The notes beneath the pieces were generated by a model. It had not been told where the DNA came from. It made no database searches and was given only the letters and a program-made list of their open reading frames with translations. A stretch of DNA of 44,847 nt from Bacteroidota bacterium. Its GTDB lineage: Bacteria > Bacteroidota > Bacteroidia > AKYH767-A > OLB10. The stretch lies in NCBI GenBank assembly GCA_963169675.1, contig CAUJFJ010000186.1, positions 1-44,847 of the forward strand, read 5' to 3'. The translations under genes and the position numbers were made by a program. Each line of letters opens with the position of its first letter. Positions within the stretch are counted from its first letter, which is position 1. This document shows positions 34,052 to 40,937 of this stretch, in pieces.

Positions 34052-34987
34052 ATGCCGAAATTAAATTTACTTCTTCTGACGCTTTTCATTCCATTGGTTT
34101 CGTACGGGCAAAGGGTTGAAACCGTTTATCTGAACCCCAACGACAGTACTACAAACATGTACGTTGCTGTTTTCCCGGAAAAGGAACCCATAAAGTCATT
34201 TCTGGTATTGATGGATAGTTATGGAAACTCTCCAAATGGAGTATTGGCTCAGACAGACATCCCTACTTACGCCGCGCAGCAGGGCATTTTAACTATCATT
34301 CCGTTATTAGCCACGGGTTCCACTTACTTTGGAAGTGATCGTGCTTCCCTGCAATCGTTAAGAGACATAGTGCGTCTGGTGGTTGCCAGATACCAATTAC
34401 AAGGCAAAGCTTTTATTATTGGCGGCTTTTCAATCGGTGGCACATGCGCAGTAAAATATGCCGAACTTACTGTTCAGGAAAACGATTCGATAAAACCCTC
34501 CGCTGTATTTGCAATTAACTCGCCACTCGATTGGGAACGATATTATAAAGGTGCTAAAAGAGTCGCCAGATTATCGGATCCGGCCCAAGTGAATAAAGAG
34601 GTCTTTTTCATGATAGAGCGAATTGAAAAAGAGATGAATGGAACACCTGAAACGGCATTGCAAAATTATTACAACCTGTCCCCTTATTCATTTTCCGATA
34701 CCACACAAAAAGCCATAAAATATTTAGTCAACACTCCCATCATGCTCATTTCGGAACCCGACATTCAATGGTGGCTGCAGGAGCGCGGATATGACCTTTC
34801 TTATAACAATATTACGGACCATGCTGCCATGATAAATGAGCTTCAAAAGTTAGGCAACAAGAATGCTATACTGGAAACAACCACTAACAAAGGTTACCGC
34901 AAACCTGATAACACCAGACATCCGAATTCATGGAGTATTGCGGATCCGGAGCAACTTATTAAATGGCTACTGGGGCATTCTAAATAA
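34052..34987 (+). CDS. Secreted alpha/beta hydrolase-fold protein
   Basis: 311 residues. The signal peptide is MPKLNLLLLTLFIPLVSYGQ. The nucleophile elbow is GGFSIGG with Ser127, preceded by a strand (FIIGGFS). A possible acid is the Asp in LISEPDIQWW (~235) and the catalytic His in NNITDHAAMINEL (~252), in the right order for a Ser-Asp-His triad. No sorting domain is present, so it should be periplasmic or outer-membrane associated. Substrate unknown; an esterase or peptidase of the family is most likely. Confidence 0.8.
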   Translation: MPKLNLLLLTLFIPLVSYGQRVETVYLNPNDSTTNMYVAVFPEKEPIKSFLVLMDSYGNSPNGVLAQTDIPTYAAQQGILTIIPLLATGSTYFGSDRASLQSLRDIVRLVVARYQLQGKAFIIGGFSIGGTCAVKYAELTVQENDSIKPSAVFAINSPLDWERYYKGAKRVARLSDPAQVNKEVFFMIERIEKEMNGTPETALQNYYNLSPYSFSDTTQKAIKYLVNTPIMLISEPDIQWWLQERGYDLSYNNITDHAAMINELQKLGNKNAILETTTNKGYRKPDNTRHPNSWSIADPEQLIKWLLGHSK

Positions 34988-35109
34988 ACTGAGAAGAAAA
35001 TTGTACTTTCGTCTTGAGTTTAAATTAAGAACTACATAAATAAATCACGTGATTATAAGTGAAAATCAAAGATAACATTGAAATATTACTAAATAAATTT
35101 CCCTCTACT

Positions 35110-36102
35110 ATGAAAATGTCTCTTAAAATTGGAATATCTTTTTTGTTCATGTGTTTTGAAGTAGTTGCACAACCGGTAACTGAAACCATTTTATTTGATA
35201 ATTATGTGAGTCCTTCCGACAATGACCTGGTGAACAATTTTTCAGGAAGTATCTTGTTAACTCCTGTCTCCTCGAATGGTATTACCGGTGGTTGTCTAAC
35301 CGTACCTACAACAGAAAGCTGGGGAAATAATAATGCTATTTATTGTTCTAAATACATGAATTCATCCCTATATTCAAATGATACCCGGATTTCATTTAAG
35401 TACGATTCTACTCAGATTAATCCGATTAATTACGACAGGGCAGTTACAATTTATCTGAATCCTATTGCCGATTTCAATCACTATGTAATCGCTTCAATTA
35501 CTTATGATAAAAAAATTCAGATAGTAAGTTATTTTGCCGCCAACAATCCGTTTCCTGTAAACCTGATTCACAATCACTGGTACGAATTCATATTGAGTAC
35601 CAGTTATGATATGCCCATACCGGCAATATATGAAGTAACTGCAGAAGCACAATTAAATGATTTAGGACCTACCGGTCTTACGCCACCAATTCCTGCAGGC
35701 AATTCTGATATTGTATTTACAGATAGTTTGTTGTATGTCGATACGGCAGTCCGGGTTTCATTTTCAGGTACCTCATGGGGTGGAGCCAAGTATCTTGATA
35801 ACTTCCAATTTCAGGGAATCAAAAGTACTGACAGTTGTAATGCAACTACCGGAATACCAGCTGTTACAAATGATGGAATTGAAGTCTTTTTCACAGCCAA
35901 CACGATTGAATGTACTTCTACACACCAGGAGTTATTACTTGAACTTTATTCCATTTCAGGACAAAAAGTGGTTACTAAAAAACTTCCGTCAGGGTATTCA
36001 TCTGTTTCCTTAAGGGAATTTTCAGCTGGATTATATTTGATCAAAATCATGGCTCCCGATGGAAAAGTACAGCTGTCAAAAAAGTTTGTTGTTAGTAATT
36101 AG
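35110..36102 (+). CDS. T9SS-secreted protein of unknown function
   Basis: 330 residues from the ATG at 35110, which gives the clean signal peptide MKMSLKIGISFLFMCFEVVAQ; a GTG at 35059 would add 17 implausible residues. Residues ~25-245 form a beta-rich domain resembling a jelly-roll/concanavalin-like fold (FDNYVSPSDNDLVNNFSG, then SGTSWGGAKYLDNFQF), where SGTSWGGA is typical of PEP-CTERM-like and lectin-like secreted beta proteins. The last ~75 residues (LLELYSISGQKVV ... FSAGLYLIKIMAPDGKVQLSKKF) are a T9SS sorting domain. No enzyme motif seen. Confidence 0.8.
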   Translation: MKMSLKIGISFLFMCFEVVAQPVTETILFDNYVSPSDNDLVNNFSGSILLTPVSSNGITGGCLTVPTTESWGNNNAIYCSKYMNSSLYSNDTRISFKYDSTQINPINYDRAVTIYLNPIADFNHYVIASITYDKKIQIVSYFAANNPFPVNLIHNHWYEFILSTSYDMPIPAIYEVTAEAQLNDLGPTGLTPPIPAGNSDIVFTDSLLYVDTAVRVSFSGTSWGGAKYLDNFQFQGIKSTDSCNATTGIPAVTNDGIEVFFTANTIECTSTHQELLLELYSISGQKVVTKKLPSGYSSVSLREFSAGLYLIKIMAPDGKVQLSKKFVVSN

Positions 36103-36282
36103 TGAATGGTTTGGTACGAAAAGCCGGGGTTCTGACGCAAATGAAATAATTCCTGTTACTATAGATTGACAATTATACTTAGTAAAAGATTTTTAACTAT
36201 ATTATTTTCTATTGTTTTGAGCAACTGTGTGAACCGATGAAGTTAGTTACTCCAAATTATTCTTAAAGAACTTGTAAATAGT

Positions 36283-36741
36283 ATGACATCCCAAATTTTA
36301 CAAACAACACCAGAATCAGAAATTGTAAGCACACGGATTTTTAACACCACAAGAGAAAAACTGTTTCGTGCATGGTCAGATCCCAATCATTTAAAAAACT
36401 GGTGGGGCCCAAAAGGATTCACGAATACATTTAATGAATTTGACTTTCGGGTTGGAGGAAAATGGAGTTTTATCATGCATGGTCCCGATAAAGGGAATTA
36501 TGCAAATGAATGTGAATTTATAAAAATAGAGGAGCCTGCACTTATTGCCTGGAAACGCCACTCCAAACCACTTTTTCAGGTTGTCGCTTTGTTTGAAGAA
36601 ATTACATCCGACCAAACAAAACTCGTTTTCAAAATGCTATTCGAGACTGAGGAAGAATGTGGAAAACTAAAACCATATGTAATAGATAAAAATGAGGAGA
36701 ATTTTGACAAGTTGGAAGTTGAGCTGACTAAAATTGAATGA
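36283..36741 (+). CDS. SRPBCC / AHSA1 domain protein
   Basis: 152 residues. STRIFNTTREKLFRAWSDPN, LKNWWGPKGFTNTFNEFDFR, GGKWSFIMHGPDKGNY and the later strand TKLVFKMLFETEEE are the signature of the activator of Hsp90 ATPase 1-like (AHSA1) branch of the START/Bet v1 fold. These stand-alone bacterial proteins bind hydrophobic ligands; no enzyme activity can be assigned. Cytoplasmic and apparently single-gene. Confidence 0.9.
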   Translation: MTSQILQTTPESEIVSTRIFNTTREKLFRAWSDPNHLKNWWGPKGFTNTFNEFDFRVGGKWSFIMHGPDKGNYANECEFIKIEEPALIAWKRHSKPLFQVVALFEEITSDQTKLVFKMLFETEEECGKLKPYVIDKNEENFDKLEVELTKIE

Positions 36742-36842
36742 TTAAATACGATAATTTTCTGACCACTATAATTAGAGCAGAATCAATTTGATTTTTATGT
36801 CTTTGAAGGAGTAGTGTGTATTTGATTTAAAACAAATCCAAC

Positions 36843-37418
36843 ATGCAAGTTATTTTAAAATTATTCGCCATTTTATTTTTAGTCGTGAATAGTTTTTCTG
36901 CATACGGGCAATCAGATTCCATTCGCCATCAAATTGGAGTTGGTATTTGGCCTATCTATTATAAGTATCCGTTTTTAAGCGTTGAGTACAAAACATTTTT
37001 TAAGAAGAGGGCATTTTATCATTTCAATATAGAAGCGTTTTATTATCCCTTTAAAAAAACGAATAATTCAACTGGTTATCGATTCGACATTGCAGCCTCA
37101 TCCGGGGTTGGACTAAAATATGACTTTTTTAAGATTTGCCGGTTTAATATGGCTGCTCAGTTAACTGGTTTCTTTGCCAGAGAAAGCGGTCGGTCCAGAG
37201 AAGGCCTTTTCATTGGACCGGAATTGGGTCTCGAGTTTAGAGCGGTAAAGTTAAAATCAAGTGAGCTCTCCCTTTTTTATAAGATTCATTCCGGCTTTGG
37301 GTTTATGCATGAAAAGTTGAATGATTATGAATATGATCCTAGATTTGAAATAGATCCTGATAAATTTTACCCGGAATGGCTTGGTTCGATTATGGTTGGG
37401 ATAAATTATAGGTTTTGA
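36843..37418 (+). CDS. Small outer-membrane beta-barrel-like protein
   Basis: 191 residues with signal peptide MQVILKLFAILFLVVNSFSAYGQ. The mature part alternates polar and hydrophobic residues in eight or so short strands, many ending in aromatic residues, and closes with SIMVGINYRF, the terminal Phe usual for outer-membrane barrels. I do not recognise a specific family. Bases 37197-37412 recur with 95% identity at 38308-38523, downstream of the PIN toxin-antitoxin pair, so the 3' half of this gene has been duplicated around that pair. The intact start, signal peptide and C-terminus mark this as the functional copy. Confidence 0.7.
   Translation: MQVILKLFAILFLVVNSFSAYGQSDSIRHQIGVGIWPIYYKYPFLSVEYKTFFKKRAFYHFNIEAFYYPFKKTNNSTGYRFDIAASSGVGLKYDFFKICRFNMAAQLTGFFARESGRSREGLFIGPELGLEFRAVKLKSSELSLFYKIHSGFGFMHEKLNDYEYDPRFEIDPDKFYPEWLGSIMVGINYRF
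37197..37412 (+). repeat. 216-bp direct repeat, copy 1 (inside the barrel gene)
   Basis: Begins AGAGAAGGCCTTTTCATTGG and runs to ATAAATTATAGG. It matches 38308-38523 with 11 substitutions and no gaps by my count (about 95%). The copies enclose 895 bp that contain the PIN toxin-antitoxin genes. Confidence 0.92.
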
Positions 37419-37534
37419 TTGGGGGAAGGGAAAAGGGTCTCGGCGTATTTGAAGAAGCAAAAGTTTTGGAAAATAAAGTGAGCTGGTACGAAGTGCTGTA
37501 ATGACATCAATTACAATTAGATAAACACTATATG

Positions 37535-37548
37535 GGCATTATGTTGCC
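37535..37548 (+). repeat. Recurring intergenic palindrome, copy e (GGCATTATGTTGCC)
   Basis: One mismatch from copies b and c. It is in the gap just before the toxin-antitoxin promoter, followed at 37568 by GAGGTTGCCAGACATATA, which recurs at 23692. Confidence 0.5.
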
Positions 37549-37595
37549 TGTAAATTGTTTTATGATGGAGGTTGCCAGACATATAGCCAGACTAC

Positions 37596-37626
37596 TTTGA
37601 CCTCTAAAACTTTTTTCTTAAATTTG
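37596..37626 (+). promoter_or_regulatory. Promoter of the PIN toxin-antitoxin pair
   Basis: TTTG (37596-37599), 19-nt spacer, TAAATTTG (37619-37626): full consensus. The first ATG is 4 bp after the -7 box, so the transcript is leaderless or the second ATG (37640) is used. Confidence 0.72.
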
Positions 37627-37630
37627 TACT

Positions 37631-37840
37631 ATGGCGTCAATGAACATTGAAATATTAAATCCTAAAGCAAAAAAGCTTCTTCAAGACCTTGAAGAATTGA
37701 AATTAATTTCAATTTCTGAAGAGAATTCTAACCCTTTCTTTGATGTTGTTAAAAAAATTCGCTCTAAAAAAGCAAACATATCAATTCAAGAAATCACCAA
37801 GGACATCGAAACTGTAAGAACAAAACGTTATGGCAAATAA
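37631..37840 (+). CDS. Antitoxin of a PIN-domain toxin-antitoxin pair
   Basis: 69 residues, MASMNIEILNPKAKKLLQDLEELKLISI, helical, with a basic C-terminus (TVRTKRYGK). No confident family match, but size, position and the 11-bp overlap with the PIN gene are those of COG1569-linked antitoxins. A promoter ends 4 bp before the first ATG, so either the mRNA is leaderless or translation starts at Met4 (37640). Unlike HipB, no helix-turn-helix is obvious. Confidence 0.75.
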   Translation: MASMNIEILNPKAKKLLQDLEELKLISISEENSNPFFDVVKKIRSKKANISIQEITKDIETVRTKRYGK

Positions 37841-38237
37841 GCCTGATAAAATAGTTCTTGACACCAACATATTCATTTACTTTTTAATTAGTAATTCCTT
37901 TCATAAGCTTGACAAAAAGCTTAAAAATAATGATATTAAACTCCTATTTAGCGAGGAATTATTATCTGAATTTTTACAAGTTGTAAGTCGACCAAAATTT
38001 AAAAAATATTTCTCCGATAAAGACATTACAAACTTACTTAACGACCTTCATAATTACGCTGACTTAATTGAGGTTTATTCTCAAGTAAATGTCTGTCGTG
38101 ACAAAAAAGATAATTTTCTTTTAGCACTTTGCGTAGACGGTAAAGCTGACTTTTTAATTACTGGTGATCAAGATTTACTTGATCTAAAAAAATTCAAAAA
38201 GACTTCTATAATTAAGATTTCAGATTACCTAAAATAA
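37830..38237 (+). CDS. PIN-domain toxin (COG1569-type ribonuclease)
   Basis: 135 residues, the usual PIN length. Metal-binding acids are placed as in the fold: D11 in KIVLDTNIFIYFL, E47 in ELLSEFLQVVSRPKF, D94 in RDKKDNFLLALC and D113/D115 in FLITGDQDLL. The segment SRPKFKKYF is typical of COG1569 'putative toxin-antitoxin toxin component, PIN family'. It should cut RNA when not bound by the upstream antitoxin. The pair is strongly AT-rich and lies between the 216-bp repeats, suggesting acquisition as a unit. Confidence 0.88.
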   Translation: MANKPDKIVLDTNIFIYFLISNSFHKLDKKLKNNDIKLLFSEELLSEFLQVVSRPKFKKYFSDKDITNLLNDLHNYADLIEVYSQVNVCRDKKDNFLLALCVDGKADFLITGDQDLLDLKKFKKTSIIKISDYLK

Positions 38238-38241
38238 TAAA

Positions 38242-38649
38242 TTGCTGCATCTTACAGCCATGGCTGGGCAATTAACCGATTACCGTGCTAAACAACATGA
38301 TCGCGCAAGAGAAGGCCTTTTCATTGGACCGGAATTGGGTCTCGAGTTTAGAGCGGTAAAGTTAAAATCAAATGAGCTCTCCATTTTTTATAAGATTCAT
38401 TCCGGCTTTGGGTTTATGCATGAAAAGTTGAATGATTATGAATATAATCCTAGATTTACAGTGGATCCTGATAAAATTTACCCGGAATCGCTTGGTTCAA
38501 TTATGGTTGGAATAAATTATAGGCAAAAAATATATGATAATTGCCGTTTTCGTTCAGATTTGGAAGTTCATAGCACGCAACAACGGCAGTGCGGCTCGAC
38601 AGGAAAGCAACCCGCAATCGGCAGCTACATATATTTCCGAACGTTGTGA
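38242..38649 (+). pseudogene. 5'-truncated duplicate of the barrel gene
   Basis: An open frame of 135 codons whose middle (~23-94, REGLFIGPELGLEFRAVKLK and on) copies the C-terminal half of the gene at 36843-37418. The signal peptide and first half are absent, replaced by ~22 unrelated codons, and the frame runs past the normal end (NYRQ instead of NYRF then stop) into a structured spacer. Some substitutions are synonymous, but 4 of 6 bases differ in one spot (EIDPD to TVDPD). It is almost certainly not a functional protein, but a relic of the duplication. Confidence 0.8.
38308..38523 (+). repeat. 216-bp direct repeat, copy 2
   Basis: See copy 1 at 37197-37412. Its left edge is not preceded by any more barrel sequence, and its right edge enters the structured spacer at 38524-38670. 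Confidence 0.92.
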
Positions 38650-38655
38650 GTCATA
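38540..38655 (+). other. Structured spacer I (hairpin-forming, cassette-junction-like)
   Basis: Non-coding sequence before the second propeller gene. TGCGG (38590-38594) pairs with CCGCA (38612-38616) with additional GCT/AGC, inside an outer CAACG (38581-38585)/CGTTG (38642-38646). The GC-rich core and the CGAACGTTGTG end look unlike the AT-rich genes on either side. I recall similar non-coding blocks between small genes in other Bacteroidota, but cannot verify this here. Confidence 0.45.
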
Positions 38656-38670
38656 TTAAAACAGAAAATA

Positions 38671-39720
38671 ATGAAACTGATTGCACTAATAATTTTATCG
38701 CTTTTATCAACTTCTTGTTACTCACAAGAAAAGAAAGTGAACACTAATAAAAAAAGTGATTCAATTAAAGTAGAATTTGAAGCTCAAATTGGTGAATATG
38801 TTACCAGTGTTTTCGAAGATTCCAAAGGAAATTTATGGTTTGGAACAAATGGAAATGGAATAGCAAGGTATGATGGCGAAAAATTAAAATATTTTACCAC
38901 TAAGGATGGGTTACCATCAGACAGGGTTACTGCAATAAAAGAAGATTCAAATGGTATCTTTTGGTTAAATACGGGTGAGGGTTTAACAAAATATGATGGT
39001 AAGAATTTCACGAATTTTTTAGTAGGAGAAGACTTTAACAGTAATATGATTGCAAATTTACTTATTGATAGTAAGAAAGTTTTTTGGGTTGGCACTTGGA
39101 ATGGCGTCTATAAATTTGATGGAAAATCGTTTCGACATTTTGCAATTCCATTCCCCATGGTAGATACTAAAATAAATGAAGATACCAAAAATTGGATAAT
39201 GGGTATAAGTGAAGACGCCAAGGGTGATATCTGGTTTCTAAGAGACGGTTATGGTGTTTGTAAATATGATGGTAATTCGTTTACTCATTTTCTGAAAAAA
39301 GATGGGCTGAACTCTAATAATGCGACTCAAATTGAATTTGACAAAGATGGAAATGTTTGGATTGGAACGAGAGTGGCTGAAAGAGATGACCCTGACCCTA
39401 AAAAACGAATTGGAAAAGGTGGAGTCAATAAAATGATTGGGAATAAGATTATTTCATTTCCAGAAATAGCAGGATTTAATGATGGAGATGTGTATCAAAT
39501 TTATAGAGACAACTCTGATAATATTTGGATAGCCACTGTGAAAAATGGAGTATATAGATATGATGGAAAAGCATTTATAAACTACATTGTTCCAATTTCA
39601 ATTATGGGAATGATGGAAGACCGAAAAGGAAATTTATGGTTAGGCGGAGCGGGTGGATTATACAGAATTAATCAGAATGGCGAAGTCATAAACGTAACAA
39701 AAAAAGGACCTTGGAAATAA
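38671..39720 (+). CDS. Two-component-regulator-propeller lipoprotein (relative of the 11046 gene)
   Basis: 349 residues. MKLIALIILSLLSTSCYSQ carries a Cys at 16 in a lipobox-like setting, so a lipoprotein is likely. About six Reg_prop blades follow, such as EDSKGNLWFGTNGNGIARYDG and EDSNGIFWLNTGEGLTKYDG. As in the gene at 11046-12182, no signalling output domain is attached. The two are clearly related in sequence pattern but not near-identical. It is bounded by structured spacers (38540-38655 and 39740-39850), which supports its being a cassette-like unit. No promoter of the TAnnTTTG type is obvious just upstream. Confidence 0.85.
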   Translation: MKLIALIILSLLSTSCYSQEKKVNTNKKSDSIKVEFEAQIGEYVTSVFEDSKGNLWFGTNGNGIARYDGEKLKYFTTKDGLPSDRVTAIKEDSNGIFWLNTGEGLTKYDGKNFTNFLVGEDFNSNMIANLLIDSKKVFWVGTWNGVYKFDGKSFRHFAIPFPMVDTKINEDTKNWIMGISEDAKGDIWFLRDGYGVCKYDGNSFTHFLKKDGLNSNNATQIEFDKDGNVWIGTRVAERDDPDPKKRIGKGGVNKMIGNKIISFPEIAGFNDGDVYQIYRDNSDNIWIATVKNGVYRYDGKAFINYIVPISIMGMMEDRKGNLWLGGAGGLYRINQNGEVINVTKKGPWK

Positions 39721-39739
39721 TAAATACGAACACACAAAA

Positions 39740-39850
39740 GCAGGTTAGTAAAATGGCGGGTTCAGTGCTAAATTCAAAGGCCGTTATTCGATTGAACATT
39801 TGTGCTAAACTGAACATTTGTACTTCGATTTCCGCCCATCGCAAATCTGC
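39740..39850 (+). other. Structured spacer II: 111-nt imperfect inverted repeat with internal direct repeats
   Basis: The outer arms GCAGGTT (39740-39746) and AATCTGC (39844-39850) pair fully if one G-T is allowed. Next, ATGGCGG (39753-39759) pairs with CCGCCCAT (39832-39839) with one extra C bulged. Between them are two direct repeats, TGAACATTTGTGCT and TGAACATTTGTACT (39793-39806 and 39811-39824), and AGTGCTAAATTCA, partly complementary to the second. The result is one long hairpin with bulges, the geometry of an integron attC or similar single-strand recombination site, although canonical RYYYAAC/GTTRRRY cores are not clear. Confidence 0.5.
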
Positions 39851-39871
39851 AAATCCTTATAGTCAATTTAT

Positions 39872-40369
39872 ATGACCACTATAGAAATAGTCGAAAAACT
39901 AAATTATTATTGCGATAAAATTAATTGCGATAAATCTAAACTTCCGAATATTACTGGATATTTTTACAATAGTGAAACACATTTACGGATTAATTATGAT
40001 GATTCGGTGTCCATTTTATACGATGATAAAGATGGCGTAAATGAAATCTTCAAAACTTCCAATTTAGATGAGTTGCTCATAAAACTTTTTGATGGTATAA
40101 CTATGTGGATGGCTATTGATGAAATTGTAAAAAAGGAAATACCAGATAATATAAAAGATCAAAGGAAAACTTGGTTTAAAATCCAAGAGGATTTATTTGA
40201 AAAATTAGTTCCGGATTGGGCTATTATCATAAAAGAAAAGCATCGCCACTTATTGGGAATCCCAACTGAAGAAATAAAAGAACTACGAACGAAGTATAGC
40301 AAGCAATTAGAGTTAGAAGGATTGGATTGGTGGGACGCTTGGGTTAAAGCTTGTGAGAAATATAAATAA
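39872..40369 (+). CDS. Imm63-like putative immunity protein
   Basis: 165 residues, cytoplasmic, no signal peptide. The N-terminal part is a small beta-rich unit (YFYNSETHLRINYDDSVSIL). The C-terminal part has RKTWFKIQEDLFEKLVPDWA then HRHLLGIP, which resembles the R-W-F-x-x-Q-x-x-L-x-x-L-x-P-x-W segment and 'iL..P' of Immunity protein 63. The match is from memory and partial. Imm63 proteins protect against contact-dependent or polymorphic toxins. No toxin is next to it, which is usual for orphan immunity genes in cassette-like arrays. Bounded by structured spacers on both sides. Confidence 0.5.
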   Translation: MTTIEIVEKLNYYCDKINCDKSKLPNITGYFYNSETHLRINYDDSVSILYDDKDGVNEIFKTSNLDELLIKLFDGITMWMAIDEIVKKEIPDNIKDQRKTWFKIQEDLFEKLVPDWAIIIKEKHRHLLGIPTEEIKELRTKYSKQLELEGLDWWDAWVKACEKYK

Positions 40370-40421
40370 AAACTGCCCATAACAGCCGGTGTTGCGCAAT
40401 CCATAAACAGCTTTCATCCAA
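40370..40421 (+). other. Structured spacer III (partial)
   Basis: CTGCCCATAACAGCCGGTGT and TTGCGCAAT (40373-40400) follow the Imm63-like gene. It is GC-rich against AT-rich neighbours. I read it as the left half of a spacer related in type to spacer II, with the right half decayed; the relation depends on remembered family patterns. Confidence 0.3.
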
Positions 40422-40499
40422 ATGGCAAATCCACGAAGGACAATGTTGAATTTGTATAGAGTTGACAATATTGGTTTGATTTTTGTAACTCTACAAAAT

Positions 40500-40937
40500 A
40501 TGAAAATGCAAAACTATTCGAATCACAAAAGGTATTATATTCCACACCATTTTGTTTTTTTACCCATTTTAGTGATATTAATTTTTATCGGTATTAGAAA
40601 CATTTACTTAAGTGAGGAAAACAGTTTGTCATGGTTACTATTTACTGTTGCGATATCTTGTATCCTTTACCTTGCGATAATGGTAAGGCAGCACTATGCT
40701 TTGGGTAATCAAAACAGAATAGTTCGTGTGGAATTTAAATTAAGATACTTCGAATTATTCGGTAAAAGATCGGATTCGGTCGAAAAACAGTTGACCTTTG
40801 ATCAAATCTCTGCTCTACGATTTGCAAATGATGAAGAGTTTATTACACTCCTTCAAAGAGCATTACACGAAGGTTTAAAAGGTGACCAAATAAAAAAATC
40901 AATTCAGGTATGGCAGGCTGACAACGAACGAGTTTAG
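40500..40937 (+). CDS. DUF6526 membrane protein
   Basis: 145 residues from the ATG at 40500. The open frame reaches back to 40422, but those 26 codons are spacer-derived, while MKMQNYSNHKRYYIPHHFVF is the family start. Two membrane helices (about 19-38 and 47-67) are followed by the family's signature R-x-x-A-L-x-x-Q-x-R-x-V-R, here RQHYALGNQNRIVRVEFKLR, then LTFDQISALRFANDEEFI and KKSIQVWQADNERV, all matching DUF6526. The function is unknown. Last gene of the cassette-like stretch. Confidence 0.85.
   Translation: MKMQNYSNHKRYYIPHHFVFLPILVILIFIGIRNIYLSEENSLSWLLFTVAISCILYLAIMVRQHYALGNQNRIVRVEFKLRYFELFGKRSDSVEKQLTFDQISALRFANDEEFITLLQRALHEGLKGDQIKKSIQVWQADNERV

Noticed and set aside
40422-40499. 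26-codon extension of the DUF6526 protein
   Set aside because: Sequence is derived from the preceding spacer, and the family begins at MKMQNYSNHKRY.
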